The translations under genes were made by a program, and so were the position numbers. This document shows positions 55,879 through 64,000 of a DNA stretch of 64,000 bases, in pieces. The stretch's first letter is position 1; each line of letters begins with the position of its first letter. The notes under the pieces are model-generated. The model made no database searches, had not been told where the DNA came from, and saw only the letters and a program-made list of their open reading frames with translations. Origin of the DNA: Caulobacter radicis (GTDB lineage: Bacteria; Pseudomonadota; Alphaproteobacteria; Caulobacterales; Caulobacteraceae); the NCBI RefSeq assembly GCF_003094615.1, contig NZ_QDKO01000021.1, forward strand, positions 1-64,000. The letters run 5' to 3'.

Positions 55879-57942
55879 GTGCAATCGCTCGTCACCATTC
55901 TCGTCTTCGCCCCGCTGGTGGGCGCGATCATCGCTGGCCTGTTCGGCCGGCGGATCGGCAACGTCGCTTCGCAAGCCGTCACCACGGGCCTGCTGATCCT
56001 GGCCTGCGCGCTGTCGTGGGTCACCTTCAGCCAGTGGACCTGGGGTCACATGGAGGCCTTCACGGTCTCGCTGCTGCCCTTCATCCACGTGGGCGATTTC
56101 ATCGCCAACTGGTCGATCCGCATCGACGCCCTGTCGGCGACCATGCTGATCGTGGTCACGACCGTCTCGGCGCTCGTGCACATCTATTCCTGGGGCTACA
56201 TGGCCGAGGACGACAGCAAGCCGCGCTTCTTCGCGTACCTGTCGCTCTTCACCTTCGCCATGCTGTCGCTGGTCACCGCCGCCGACTTCATGCAGCTGTT
56301 CTTCGGCTGGGAAGGCGTGGGTCTGGCCTCGTACCTGCTGATCGGCTTCTGGTTCAAGAAGCCGTCGGCCAGCGCGGCCGCCATCAAGGCCTTCGTCGTC
56401 AACCGCGTCGGCGACTTCGGCTTCGCGCTCGGCATCATGACCGTCTACTGGGCGTTCGGCACGATCAACTTCGCCGAGCTGTTCCCGATGATCCAGTCGG
56501 GCGCCGCCCGCAGCTGGCAGTTCGCCGGCCATAGCTGGCCGCTGGTCGACATCGCCTGCTTCCTGCTGTTCATCGGCGCGATGGGCAAGTCGGCCCAGTT
56601 CTTCCTTCACACCTGGCTTCCGGACGCCATGGAAGGCCCGACCCCGGTGTCGGCGCTGATCCACGCGGCCACCATGGTGACCGCCGGCGTCTACATGCTG
56701 TGCCTGCTGTCGCCGATGTTCGAGTACGCCCCGGTGGCCAAGAACATCGTCACGGTCATCGGCGCGGTGACGGCCCTGTTCGCCGCCACGGTCGGTCTGA
56801 CCCAGAACGACATCAAGCGCGTGATCGCCTACTCGACCTGTTCGCAGCTGGGCTACATGTTCTTCGCGGCCGGCGTGGGCGCCTACCAGGCGGCCATGTT
56901 CCACCTGTTCACGCACGCCTTCTTCAAGGCCCTGCTGTTCCTGGGCGCCGGTTCGGTGATCCACGGCATGCACCACGAGCAGGACATGCGCCGCTACGGC
57001 GCCCTGGCCAAGATGCTGCCGGTGACCTTCATCGCCATGACGATCGGCACGATCGCCATCACGGGCCTCGGCTTCCCGCCGCTGCACCTGGGCTTCGCCG
57101 GCTTCTACTCGAAGGACACCATCATCGAAGCCGCGTTCGCCGCGGGCGGCCACAACCAGATCGCCATGTTCGCATGGGTGATCGGCGTCCTCGTCGCGGG
57201 CCTGACCTCGTTCTACTCGTGGCGCCTGGCGTTCTTCACCTTCAACGGCAAGGCCCGCTGGGGTCATGACGACCACGGCCATGACGCGCACGCCGCTCAC
57301 GGCCATGACGACCACGCCCACGGCGCGCACGACGATCACGGTCATGACGACCATGGCCACGGCCATGATCACAAGCCGCACGAGAGCCCGTGGGTGATGT
57401 TGTTCCCGCTGATCGTGCTGTCGATCGGCGCGGTCGCCGCCGGCTTCGTCTTCACCGGCTACTTCGTGGGTCACCACGAGGCCGAGTTCTGGCGCGGCGC
57501 GATCTACAACGCCCCGACCAACCACGTGCTGCACGACGCGCACAACGTTGCGACCTGGGTGAAGTGGAGCCCGCTGGTCGCCTCGCTGCTCGGCCTGGCC
57601 ATCGCCGTCTACGTCTACCTGATCAAGGGCAACGAGCGGCTGGGTCTCAAGCTCGCCGAGCGCAAGGGTCCGCTGTACGTGTTCTTCTACAACAAGTGGT
57701 TCTTCGACGAGCTGTACGACGCCACCTTCGTGCGCGCCGCCAAGTTCCTCGGCGACCTGTTCTGGAAGGGCGGGGACCAGAAGATCATCGATCGCCTGGG
57801 TCCCGACGGCGTCAGCGCCGTCTCCTACGCCGTCGGCCGCAAGACGGGCAAAGCCCAGACCGGCTACGTCTACCACTACGCTTTCGTCATGCTGCTCGGC
57901 GTCGCCGGCCTGCTGACGTTCGCCCTTTACGCATTCCGTTGA
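55879..57942 (+). CDS. nuoL: NADH-quinone oxidoreductase subunit L, with a His-rich loop
   Basis: 687 residues, the distal antiporter-like subunit (ND5). Conserved core: [46 protein letters not shown] and [13 protein letters not shown]. Residues about 463-501 form an inserted His/Asp-rich stretch with 16 His in 39 residues, between membrane helices, which is unusual. The C-terminal long lateral helix region follows. GTG start at 55879, 4 bases after nuoK. Confidence 0.96.
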   Translation: MQSLVTILVFAPLVGAIIAGLFGRRIGNVASQAVTTGLLILACALSWVTFSQWTWGHMEAFTVSLLPFIHVGDFIANWSIRIDALSATMLIVVTTVSALVHIYSWGYMAEDDSKPRFFAYLSLFTFAMLSLVTAADFMQLFFGWEGVGLASYLLIGFWFKKPSASAAAIKAFVVNRVGDFGFALGIMTVYWAFGTINFAELFPMIQSGAARSWQFAGHSWPLVDIACFLLFIGAMGKSAQFFLHTWLPDAMEGPTPVSALIHAATMVTAGVYMLCLLSPMFEYAPVAKNIVTVIGAVTALFAATVGLTQNDIKRVIAYSTCSQLGYMFFAAGVGAYQAAMFHLFTHAFFKALLFLGAGSVIHGMHHEQDMRRYGALAKMLPVTFIAMTIGTIAITGLGFPPLHLGFAGFYSKDTIIEAAFAAGGHNQIAMFAWVIGVLVAGLTSFYSWRLAFFTFNGKARWGHDDHGHDAHAAHGHDDHAHGAHDDHGHDDHGHGHDHKPHESPWVMLFPLIVLSIGAVAAGFVFTGYFVGHHEAEFWRGAIYNAPTNHVLHDAHNVATWVKWSPLVASLLGLAIAVYVYLIKGNERLGLKLAERKGPLYVFFYNKWFFDELYDATFVRAAKFLGDLFWKGGDQKIIDRLGPDGVSAVSYAVGRKTGKAQTGYVYHYAFVMLLGVAGLLTFALYAFR

Positions 57943-57952
57943 GGACGGATCG

Positions 57953-59437
57953 ATGACTGGTCTGCTCAGCCTTACGACCTTCGCTCCGCTCGTCGGCGTG
58001 GCCCTGATCCTGGCGGCTCGCGCCGCCAAGGGCGCGGGCGCCGCCACCGACACCCTGGCCAAGTGGATCGCGCTCGCGACCACTCTGGTGACCTTCGCCC
58101 TGGCGCTGGTGCTGACGCTCCAGTTCGACGCCAAGAACCCGGGCTTCCAGTTCGTGGAAGACTTCGCCTGGTTCGCCGGCCTGCATTACCGCATGGGCAT
58201 CGACGGCATTTCGGTGCTGCTGGTCCTGCTCACCGCCTTCCTGCTGCCGATCTGTATCGTGGCCAGCTGGAAGTCGGTCGAGAAGCGCGTCGTCGAGTAC
58301 CTGATCGCCTTCCTGGTCCTCGAGACCCTGGTGATCGGCGTGTTCTGCGCGCTGGATCTCGTGCTGTTCTACCTCTTCTTCGAAGGGGGCCTGGTGCCGA
58401 TGTTCCTGATCATCGGCATCTGGGGCGGCAAGCGCCGGATCTACGCGGCCTACAAGTTCTTCCTCTACACGCTGCTCGGCTCGGTGCTGATGCTGGCGGC
58501 CATCCTGGCCATGATCTCGATCGCCGGCACCTCGTCGATCCCCGAACTCATGACCTACAAGTTCGCGCCGTGGCTCCAGACCTGGCTGTGGCTGGCCTTC
58601 TTCGCCTCGTTCGCGGTGAAGATGCCGATGTGGCCGGTGCACACCTGGCTGCCTGACGCCCACGTGGAAGCCCCGACGGCGGGTTCGGTCATCCTGGCCG
58701 GCATTCTGCTGAAGATGGGCGGCTACGGCTTCATGCGCTTCAGCATCCCGATGTTCCCGAACGCCTCGGAGATGTTCCAGCCGCTGGTGTTCGCGATGTC
58801 GGGCATCGCCATCGTCTACACCTCGCTGGTCGCCTTCCGTCAGACCGACATCAAGAAGCTGATCGCCTATTCGTCGGTCGCCCACATGGGCTTCGTGACC
58901 ATGGGCATCTTCTCGGGCAACGCCGCCGGCGAGCAGGGCGCCCTGTTCCAGATGATCAGCCACGGGGTGATCTCCGGCGCGCTCTTCCTCTGCGTCGGCG
59001 TCGTCTACGACCGCATGCACACCCGCGAGATCGCCTTCTACGGCGGCCTGACCAACCGCATGCCGCACTACGCCTTCGTGTTCCTGCTGTTCACGATGGG
59101 CAATGTCGGCCTGCCGGGCACCTCGGGCTTCGTCGGCGAAATCCTGACGATGACCGGCGTCTACCAGGCCTCGACCTGGACGGCGATCGTGTCGGCGACC
59201 GGCGTGATCCTGTCGGCGATGTACGCCCTGACGCTGTACCGCCGCGTCATGTACGGCGAGATCGTCAACCCGGAACTGAAGACGATCACCGACCTCGACG
59301 CGCGCGAGATCCTGCTGTTCGTGCCGCTGATCATCATGACCCTGGTGCTCGGCATCTATCCTAATCTTGTGTTCAACCTGACCGCGTCGTCCGTCGACGG
59401 GCTCGTCGGCGCCTGGCGCGCCGCCGTGGGCGGGTGA
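57953..59437 (+). CDS. nuoM: NADH-quinone oxidoreductase subunit M
   Basis: 494 residues, antiporter-like proton-pumping subunit (ND4). Contains [68 protein letters not shown] and the pump-site lysines. ATG at 57953, 10 bases after nuoL. Confidence 0.96.
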   Translation: MTGLLSLTTFAPLVGVALILAARAAKGAGAATDTLAKWIALATTLVTFALALVLTLQFDAKNPGFQFVEDFAWFAGLHYRMGIDGISVLLVLLTAFLLPICIVASWKSVEKRVVEYLIAFLVLETLVIGVFCALDLVLFYLFFEGGLVPMFLIIGIWGGKRRIYAAYKFFLYTLLGSVLMLAAILAMISIAGTSSIPELMTYKFAPWLQTWLWLAFFASFAVKMPMWPVHTWLPDAHVEAPTAGSVILAGILLKMGGYGFMRFSIPMFPNASEMFQPLVFAMSGIAIVYTSLVAFRQTDIKKLIAYSSVAHMGFVTMGIFSGNAAGEQGALFQMISHGVISGALFLCVGVVYDRMHTREIAFYGGLTNRMPHYAFVFLLFTMGNVGLPGTSGFVGEILTMTGVYQASTWTAIVSATGVILSAMYALTLYRRVMYGEIVNPELKTITDLDAREILLFVPLIIMTLVLGIYPNLVFNLTASSVDGLVGAWRAAVGG

Positions 59438-59445
59438 GGGATCCC

Positions 59446-60885
59446 ATGACGTTCTCCGCCAACATCTCCCTCGTCCTTCCCGAGCTGGTCCTGGGCGTCT
59501 CGGCCCTGGTCCTGCTGGTCTGGGGCGCCTTCTCCAAGAAGACCACGCCGGTCTTCACGGGCGCTTCGGTGCTGGCGCTGCTGGCCGCCGCCGTCCTGGC
59601 GGCGATCGGCCCGCACGGCCACGCCTTCAACGGCGTCTACTCGGCCGACGCCGCGGCCAGCTACGCCAAGGTCGCGATCTTCGTGTTCAGCGCCCTGGCC
59701 GTCGTGCTCGGCGACCGCTGGCTCGCCGCCCGCGGCGACCAGAAGTTCGAGTTCCCGGTCCTGGTGGTGCTGTCGGCCGTCGGCATGGGCATCACCGCCT
59801 CGGCGGGCGACCTGATCAGCCTCTATATCGGCGTCGAGCTGCAATCGCTGGCCCTGTACGTCCTGGCGGCCTTCCGCCGCGACGACGCCAAGGCCTCGGA
59901 AGCGGGTCTGAAGTATTTCGTGCTGGGCGCGCTGTCGTCGGGCATCCTGCTGTACGGCGCCTCGCTGATCTACGGCTTCGCCGGCTCGACCCGCTTCGCC
60001 GACATCGCCGCCGCCTCGCACGGCGCTCACGGCCTGGGTCTGCTGTTCGGCCTGATCTTCGTGATCTGCGGTCTGGCGTTCAAGGTTTCGGCCGCGCCGT
60101 TCCACATGTGGACCCCGGACGTCTACGAAGGCGCCCCGACCCCGGTCGTCGGCTTCTTCGCCGCCGCGCCGAAGCTGGCGGCCATGATGATGTTCGCCCG
60201 CGTGCTGGGCGACGCCTTCCCCGACGCCGTGTCGCAATGGCGCCAGGTGCTGATCATCGCGGCCCTGCTGTCGGTGTTCGTCGGCGCCTTCGCCGGCCTG
60301 GCCCAGACCAACCTCAAGCGCCTTTGGGCCTATTCCTCGATCGCCAACGTCGGTTACGCCCTGCTGGGCGTCGCCACCGGCGGCGAGATCGGCCTGCACT
60401 CGATGCTGGTCTTCATGGTGCTCTACATGGTGGACGTCACCGGCTTCTTCGCCTGCCTGCAGGCGCTGAGCCGCGACGGCAAGCCGATGGAGACCATCGA
60501 GGACATGGCCGGCCTGGTGAAGGAACGTCCCGGCATCGCCCTGGCCATGACCGCGTTCTCGCTGTCGGCCCTCGGCCTGCCGCCGTTCTCGGGCTTCTGG
60601 GCCAAGTTCTACGTCTTCAAGGCCGCCATGGGCTCGGGCGACGTGCCGCTGCAGTGGGCCGCCGTGCTCGGCCTGGTGGGCAGCGTCGTGGCCGCGTTCT
60701 ACTACCTGCGCCTGATCAAGGCGATGTGGTTCGACGCGCCCGCGGGCTCGGTGGACAAGCCGCAACCGACCGCTCGCGCGATCGGCTTCGCCGCGGCCCT
60801 GTTCTCGTTCCCGATCGTCCTGGCCGCCCTGGTCTGGCTCGACCCCGCCGCCAAGGCGGCGGCGGCCGCCTTCGGCCACCTCTGA
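59446..60885 (+). CDS. nuoN: NADH-quinone oxidoreductase subunit N
   Basis: 479 residues, antiporter-like subunit (ND2), last gene of the complex I set. Typical stretches: SLYIGVELQSLALYVLAAFRRDD, KVSAAPFHMWTPDVYEGAPTPVVGFFAAAPK and AYSSIANVGYALLG. ATG 59446 follows GAGGGA; an in-frame GTG at 59434 sits at the nuoM stop and is less likely. Confidence 0.95.
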   Translation: MTFSANISLVLPELVLGVSALVLLVWGAFSKKTTPVFTGASVLALLAAAVLAAIGPHGHAFNGVYSADAAASYAKVAIFVFSALAVVLGDRWLAARGDQKFEFPVLVVLSAVGMGITASAGDLISLYIGVELQSLALYVLAAFRRDDAKASEAGLKYFVLGALSSGILLYGASLIYGFAGSTRFADIAAASHGAHGLGLLFGLIFVICGLAFKVSAAPFHMWTPDVYEGAPTPVVGFFAAAPKLAAMMMFARVLGDAFPDAVSQWRQVLIIAALLSVFVGAFAGLAQTNLKRLWAYSSIANVGYALLGVATGGEIGLHSMLVFMVLYMVDVTGFFACLQALSRDGKPMETIEDMAGLVKERPGIALAMTAFSLSALGLPPFSGFWAKFYVFKAAMGSGDVPLQWAAVLGLVGSVVAAFYYLRLIKAMWFDAPAGSVDKPQPTARAIGFAAALFSFPIVLAALVWLDPAAKAAAAAFGHL

Positions 60886-60886
60886 C

Positions 60887-61657
60887 GTGACGGGCGGCCC
60901 CCCGTTCGATAACGGGGCGGGCAAGGGGCCGCCCGTCGTCGTTCTCGACGAGATCGACTCGACCAATGCCGAGGTCCGCCGCCGCGCAGAAGCGGGGCGG
61001 ACCGAGCCCGTCTGGATCGTCGGCCTGCGCCAGACCGCGGGTCGAGGCCGCCGGGGTCGCGCCTGGGAAACCGGCGACGGCAACCTGGCCGCCACGCTTC
61101 TGCTGACCCTCGACAAGCCGCCCGCCGAAGCCGCCCAGGTTTCCTTCGTCGCCGCCCTGGCGGTGGCCGACCTGCTGGCGGCCTACGTGCCCGAGCGCCT
61201 GGTCAGCCTGAAATGGCCCAACGACCCGATGGTCGGCGGCCTCAAGATCAGCGGCATTCTCATCGAGTCCGGCAAGTCGCCGGACGGCGGCCTGTGGCTG
61301 GCCGTGGGCATCGGGGTGAACCTGGCCCGCAAGCCCATCGACAGCGAACGCCCGACCACGGCCTTGCCGACCTGGCGCGCCGAGCCGCCGCCGACGCCGG
61401 TCGAGGCGATCGGCGTGCTGGCCGCCTCGTTCGACCGCTGGCTGGATGTCTGGCTGCGCCTGGGCTTTCCCGCCATCGCCGACGCCTGGACCGCCAAGGC
61501 CCACGGCCTGGGCGAGCCCTGCGTCGCCCGCCTGGGGACCGAGACGGTCGAGGGCATAGCCGAGGGCCTCGACGGCGATGGGGCCTTGCGCCTGCGCCTG
61601 GCCGACGGCCAACTGCGCCGGATCACCGCCGGCGACGTCTTCTTCGGAGCTTCGTGA
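60887..61657 (+). CDS. birA: biotin--[acetyl-CoA-carboxylase] ligase
   Basis: 256 residues, monofunctional biotin protein ligase without the N-terminal DNA-binding domain of E. coli BirA, so it should not act as a repressor. Motifs: [47 protein letters not shown] and a C-terminal SH3-like domain. It attaches biotin to carboxylases. GTG start 1 base after the nuoN stop; presumably cotranscribed. Confidence 0.93.
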   Translation: MTGGPPFDNGAGKGPPVVVLDEIDSTNAEVRRRAEAGRTEPVWIVGLRQTAGRGRRGRAWETGDGNLAATLLLTLDKPPAEAAQVSFVAALAVADLLAAYVPERLVSLKWPNDPMVGGLKISGILIESGKSPDGGLWLAVGIGVNLARKPIDSERPTTALPTWRAEPPPTPVEAIGVLAASFDRWLDVWLRLGFPAIADAWTAKAHGLGEPCVARLGTETVEGIAEGLDGDGALRLRLADGQLRRITAGDVFFGAS

Positions 61658-62442
61658 TGCTGCTGGCCATCGAACAGGGCAACACCAACACCATGTTCGC
61701 CATCCACGACGGCCAGTCGTGGATCGCCCAGTGGCGGGCCGCCACCGAGAGCACCCGCACCGCCGACGAATACGTCGTCTGGCTGTCGCAGCTGATGTCG
61801 ATGCAGGGGCTGGGCTTCCGCTCGCTGGACGCCTGCATCATCTCCAGCGTCGTGCCCCAATCGCTGTTCAACCTGCGCAACCTGTCGCGCCGCTACCTGA
61901 ACGTCGAGCCGCTGGTGATCGGCGAGAACGCCAAGCTGGGCGTCGATATCCGCATCGACAAGCCGTCGGAGGCCGGCGCCGACCGCCTGGTCAACGCCGT
62001 GGGCGCCAGCATGCTCTACAAAGGGCCGCTGATCGTCATCGACAGCGGCACGGCCACCACCTTCGACGTCGTGGCCGCCGACGGCGCCTTCGAGGGCGGC
62101 ATCATCGCCCCCGGCATCAACCTCTCCATGCAGGCGCTGCACGAAGCGGCCGCCAAGCTGCCCCGCATCGCCATCCAGCGTCCCGCGCGCAACCGCGTCG
62201 TCGGCACCGACACCGTCAGCGCCATGCAGTCGGGCGTGTTCTGGGGCTACATCTCACTCATCGAAGGACTGGTCGCGCGCATCAAGAAAGAGCGCGGCGA
62301 GGCCCTGACCGTGGTCGCCACCGGCGGCGTCGCCTCGCTGTTCGAGGGCGCCACCGACAGCATCGACCACTTCGACCCTGATCTGACCATCCGTGGTCTC
62401 CTCGAAATTCACCGCCGCAATACCCATCTAGGGACCGAATGA
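61657..62442 (+). CDS. coaX: type III pantothenate kinase
   Basis: 261 residues of the CoaX family, phosphorylating pantothenate in CoA synthesis. The N-terminal phosphate motif reads [14 protein letters not shown]: Glu6 replaces the usual Asp of DxGNT. The other signature blocks, [11 protein letters not shown] (with the catalytic Asp) and [12 protein letters not shown], are intact. ATG overlaps the birA stop by one base; the stop overlaps rnj. Confidence 0.92.
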   Translation: MLLAIEQGNTNTMFAIHDGQSWIAQWRAATESTRTADEYVVWLSQLMSMQGLGFRSLDACIISSVVPQSLFNLRNLSRRYLNVEPLVIGENAKLGVDIRIDKPSEAGADRLVNAVGASMLYKGPLIVIDSGTATTFDVVAADGAFEGGIIAPGINLSMQALHEAAAKLPRIAIQRPARNRVVGTDTVSAMQSGVFWGYISLIEGLVARIKKERGEALTVVATGGVASLFEGATDSIDHFDPDLTIRGLLEIHRRNTHLGTE

Positions 62443-64000
62443 AAAAGCAAACCAACGACGAGCTCGTCTTCCTGCCGCTGGGCGGGTCGAACGAGATCGG
62501 CATGAACTTCAATCTGTACGGCTACGGGCCCGCCGACGACCGCAAGTGGATCGTCGTCGACCTCGGCGTCACCTTCGGCGACCAGACGACGCCGGGCGTC
62601 GAGATCATCCTGCCCGACCCCGAATATATCGTCCCCTATGCCGACGATATCCTCGGCATCGTCCTGACCCACGCGCACGAAGACCACCTGGGCGCCGTCG
62701 CCTGGCTGTGGCCGCAGCTGAAGGCGCCGGTCTACGCCACGCCCTTCACCGCCTTCCTGCTGCGCGAGAAGCTGCGGGACGCCAATCTGCTGGACGAGGT
62801 CGAGATCATCGAGGTGCCGCTGAGCGGCAGCTTCGACCTGGGCCCGTTCCACCTGGAAATGGTCACGCTCACGCACTCGATCCCCGAGCCGAACGGCCTG
62901 GCGATCAAGACGCCGCTGGGCACCATCCTGCACACCGGCGACTGGAAGATCGATCCCGATCCCCAGCTGGGCGCGGCCACCGACGTCGACGCCCTGCGCC
63001 GACTGGGCGACGAGGGCGTGCTGGCCATGGTCTGCGACAGCACCAACGTCTTCGTCGAGGGCGAGTCGGGCTCGGAAGCCGACGTCCGCGTCGAGATGAA
63101 CAAGCTGATCGCAGGCCTGACGGGCAAGATCGCCGTGGCCTGCTTCGCCTCGAACGTGGCGCGCATGGACACCGTGATCCGCGCCGCCCAGGCCGCCGGC
63201 CGCAAGGTCTGCCTCGCCGGCCGCTCGATGCACCGCATGGCCGCCGCCGCCCGCTCGGTCGGACTGCTGGACGGGCTGGAGCCGTTCCTCACCGACGATC
63301 AGGCCAAGCACATGCCGGAGAACGAGATCCTCTATCTCTGCACCGGCAGCCAGGGCGAGGCGAGGGCGGCTCTCGCCCGCATCGCCGAGGGCAACCACCC
63401 GCACGTCAAGCTTTCGCAGGGCGACCACGTGGTGTTCAGCTCGCGCGTGATCCCGGGCAACGAGATTCCGATCCGCAACCTGCAGAACAAGCTGGCCGAT
63501 CGCGGCGTGCGCCTGCACACCGAGCGCGACACCCCCGGCATTCACGTCAGCGGCCACCCGTGCCGTGACGAGCTTAAGCAGATGTACCAGTGGGCCCGTC
63601 CGCAGATCGCGGTGCCGACCCACGGTGAGCGCCGCCACCTGCTCGAGCACGCCGCCTTCGCCAAGGACCTGCAGGTTCCGCACGCCGTCAGCCCGCGCAA
63701 CGGCGACATGGTGCGTCTGGCGCCTGGTCATCCGGAGATCATCGACGAGGTTCCGGCCGGTCGCCTGTACGTCGACGGCGGCGTCGTGACGCCCGAGAAC
63801 GGCGAGGCCCTGCGCGAGCGTCGCCACGCGGCGTTCAACGGCGTGCTGGCCGTGTCGATCGTGCTGGACGGCCGCAACAAGGTCGTTTCGGGCCCGCAGG
63901 TCCGGGGCCTGGGCCTGGCCGGCGACGAGGAATACCCGCTCGACGAGGCCCTGGACGACCTGGCCGAAGAGGCCGAAGAGGCCTTCAAGCGCCTGTCGGG
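62439..64000 (+). CDS. rnj: ribonuclease J (3' end outside window)
   Basis: The first 520 residues of a metallo-beta-lactamase/beta-CASP RNase of usual length about 555, so only the end is missing. The zinc motif is HAHEDHLG at 78-85. [12 protein letters not shown] and the beta-CASP blocks [17 protein letters not shown] and [15 protein letters not shown] are present, and [14 protein letters not shown] follows. It has both endo- and 5'-3' exonuclease activity in rRNA and mRNA processing. ATG 62439 overlaps the coaX stop (ATGA). The frame is open to the last base. Confidence 0.95.
   Translation, partial: MKKQTNDELVFLPLGGSNEIGMNFNLYGYGPADDRKWIVVDLGVTFGDQTTPGVEIILPDPEYIVPYADDILGIVLTHAHEDHLGAVAWLWPQLKAPVYATPFTAFLLREKLRDANLLDEVEIIEVPLSGSFDLGPFHLEMVTLTHSIPEPNGLAIKTPLGTILHTGDWKIDPDPQLGAATDVDALRRLGDEGVLAMVCDSTNVFVEGESGSEADVRVEMNKLIAGLTGKIAVACFASNVARMDTVIRAAQAAGRKVCLAGRSMHRMAAAARSVGLLDGLEPFLTDDQAKHMPENEILYLCTGSQGEARAALARIAEGNHPHVKLSQGDHVVFSSRVIPGNEIPIRNLQNKLADRGVRLHTERDTPGIHVSGHPCRDELKQMYQWARPQIAVPTHGERRHLLEHAAFAKDLQVPHAVSPRNGDMVRLAPGHPEIIDEVPAGRLYVDGGVVTPENGEALRERRHAAFNGVLAVSIVLDGRNKVVSGPQVRGLGLAGDEEYPLDEALDDLAEEAEEAFKRLS

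Overview
The window looks like a chromosomal segment from a Caulobacter-type alphaproteobacterium. It is very GC-rich with strong third-position GC. It carries a 799-residue Lon followed by HU, a complete nuoA-N operon running into birA-coaX-rnj (a typical alphaproteobacterial order), and interspersed GC-rich palindromic repeats of the kind seen in Caulobacterales. The genus is inferred from gene content and recalled protein sequences, not from a search. There is no phage, transposase, plasmid or CRISPR signal.

Layout. 1-741: a GC-rich repeat block, then a promoter. 742-6.1 kb: a secreted GH51 arabinofuranosidase, a class A penicillin-binding protein, and molybdate uptake genes modA-modB (no modC). 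6.2-16.7 kb: modE followed by a nitrate assimilation cluster (nasT-nasS, nitrate transporter, nirB, nirD, nasA, uroporphyrinogen-III methyltransferase). This supplies nitrate uptake, the Mo enzyme, the siroheme enzyme, the siroheme precursor and the regulators. 16.7-21.8 kb: opgH, a cystathionine beta-lyase, a small secreted protein, and a second repeat block that is an inverted copy of the first. 21.8-24 kb: a compact peptide-modification locus of two paralogous ~58-residue peptides (Y-x10-GDL) and a radical SAM/SPASM protein. 24-29.1 kb: sulfurtransferase, cysteine synthase, a 94-residue orphan, cyclopropane fatty acid synthase and photolyase, all on the minus strand. 29.2-37.2 kb: kdsA, hldD, a flavin monooxygenase, an HMG-CoA-synthase-like protein and a thiolase separated by an antisense vapBC pair, and a DUF3089-like protein. 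37.2-45.2 kb: lon, hup, tRNA-Val, a GFA-family protein, two glycosyltransferases, a luciferase-like oxidoreductase and two tandem tRNA-Asp genes. 45.3-64 kb: the nuo operon, birA, coaX and the start of rnj, which runs off the window.

Most interesting points. (1) The Y-x10-GDL peptide pair with its radical SAM maturase resembles a poorly characterised RiPP-like system. It also has a 21-bp triple repeat between peptide and maturase genes and a C-terminal zinc ribbon on the maturase. (2) The leader of the nitrate transporter carries two hexaloop hairpins of the type bound by ANTAR proteins such as the NasT encoded just upstream. These are followed by a 7-base element that can pair either with an upstream copy or with an identical copy containing the Shine-Dalgarno sequence, suggesting translational control. 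(3) Four small accessory genes are translationally coupled inside the nuo operon. (4) A ~410-bp near-identical inverted repeat brackets the first 21 kb.
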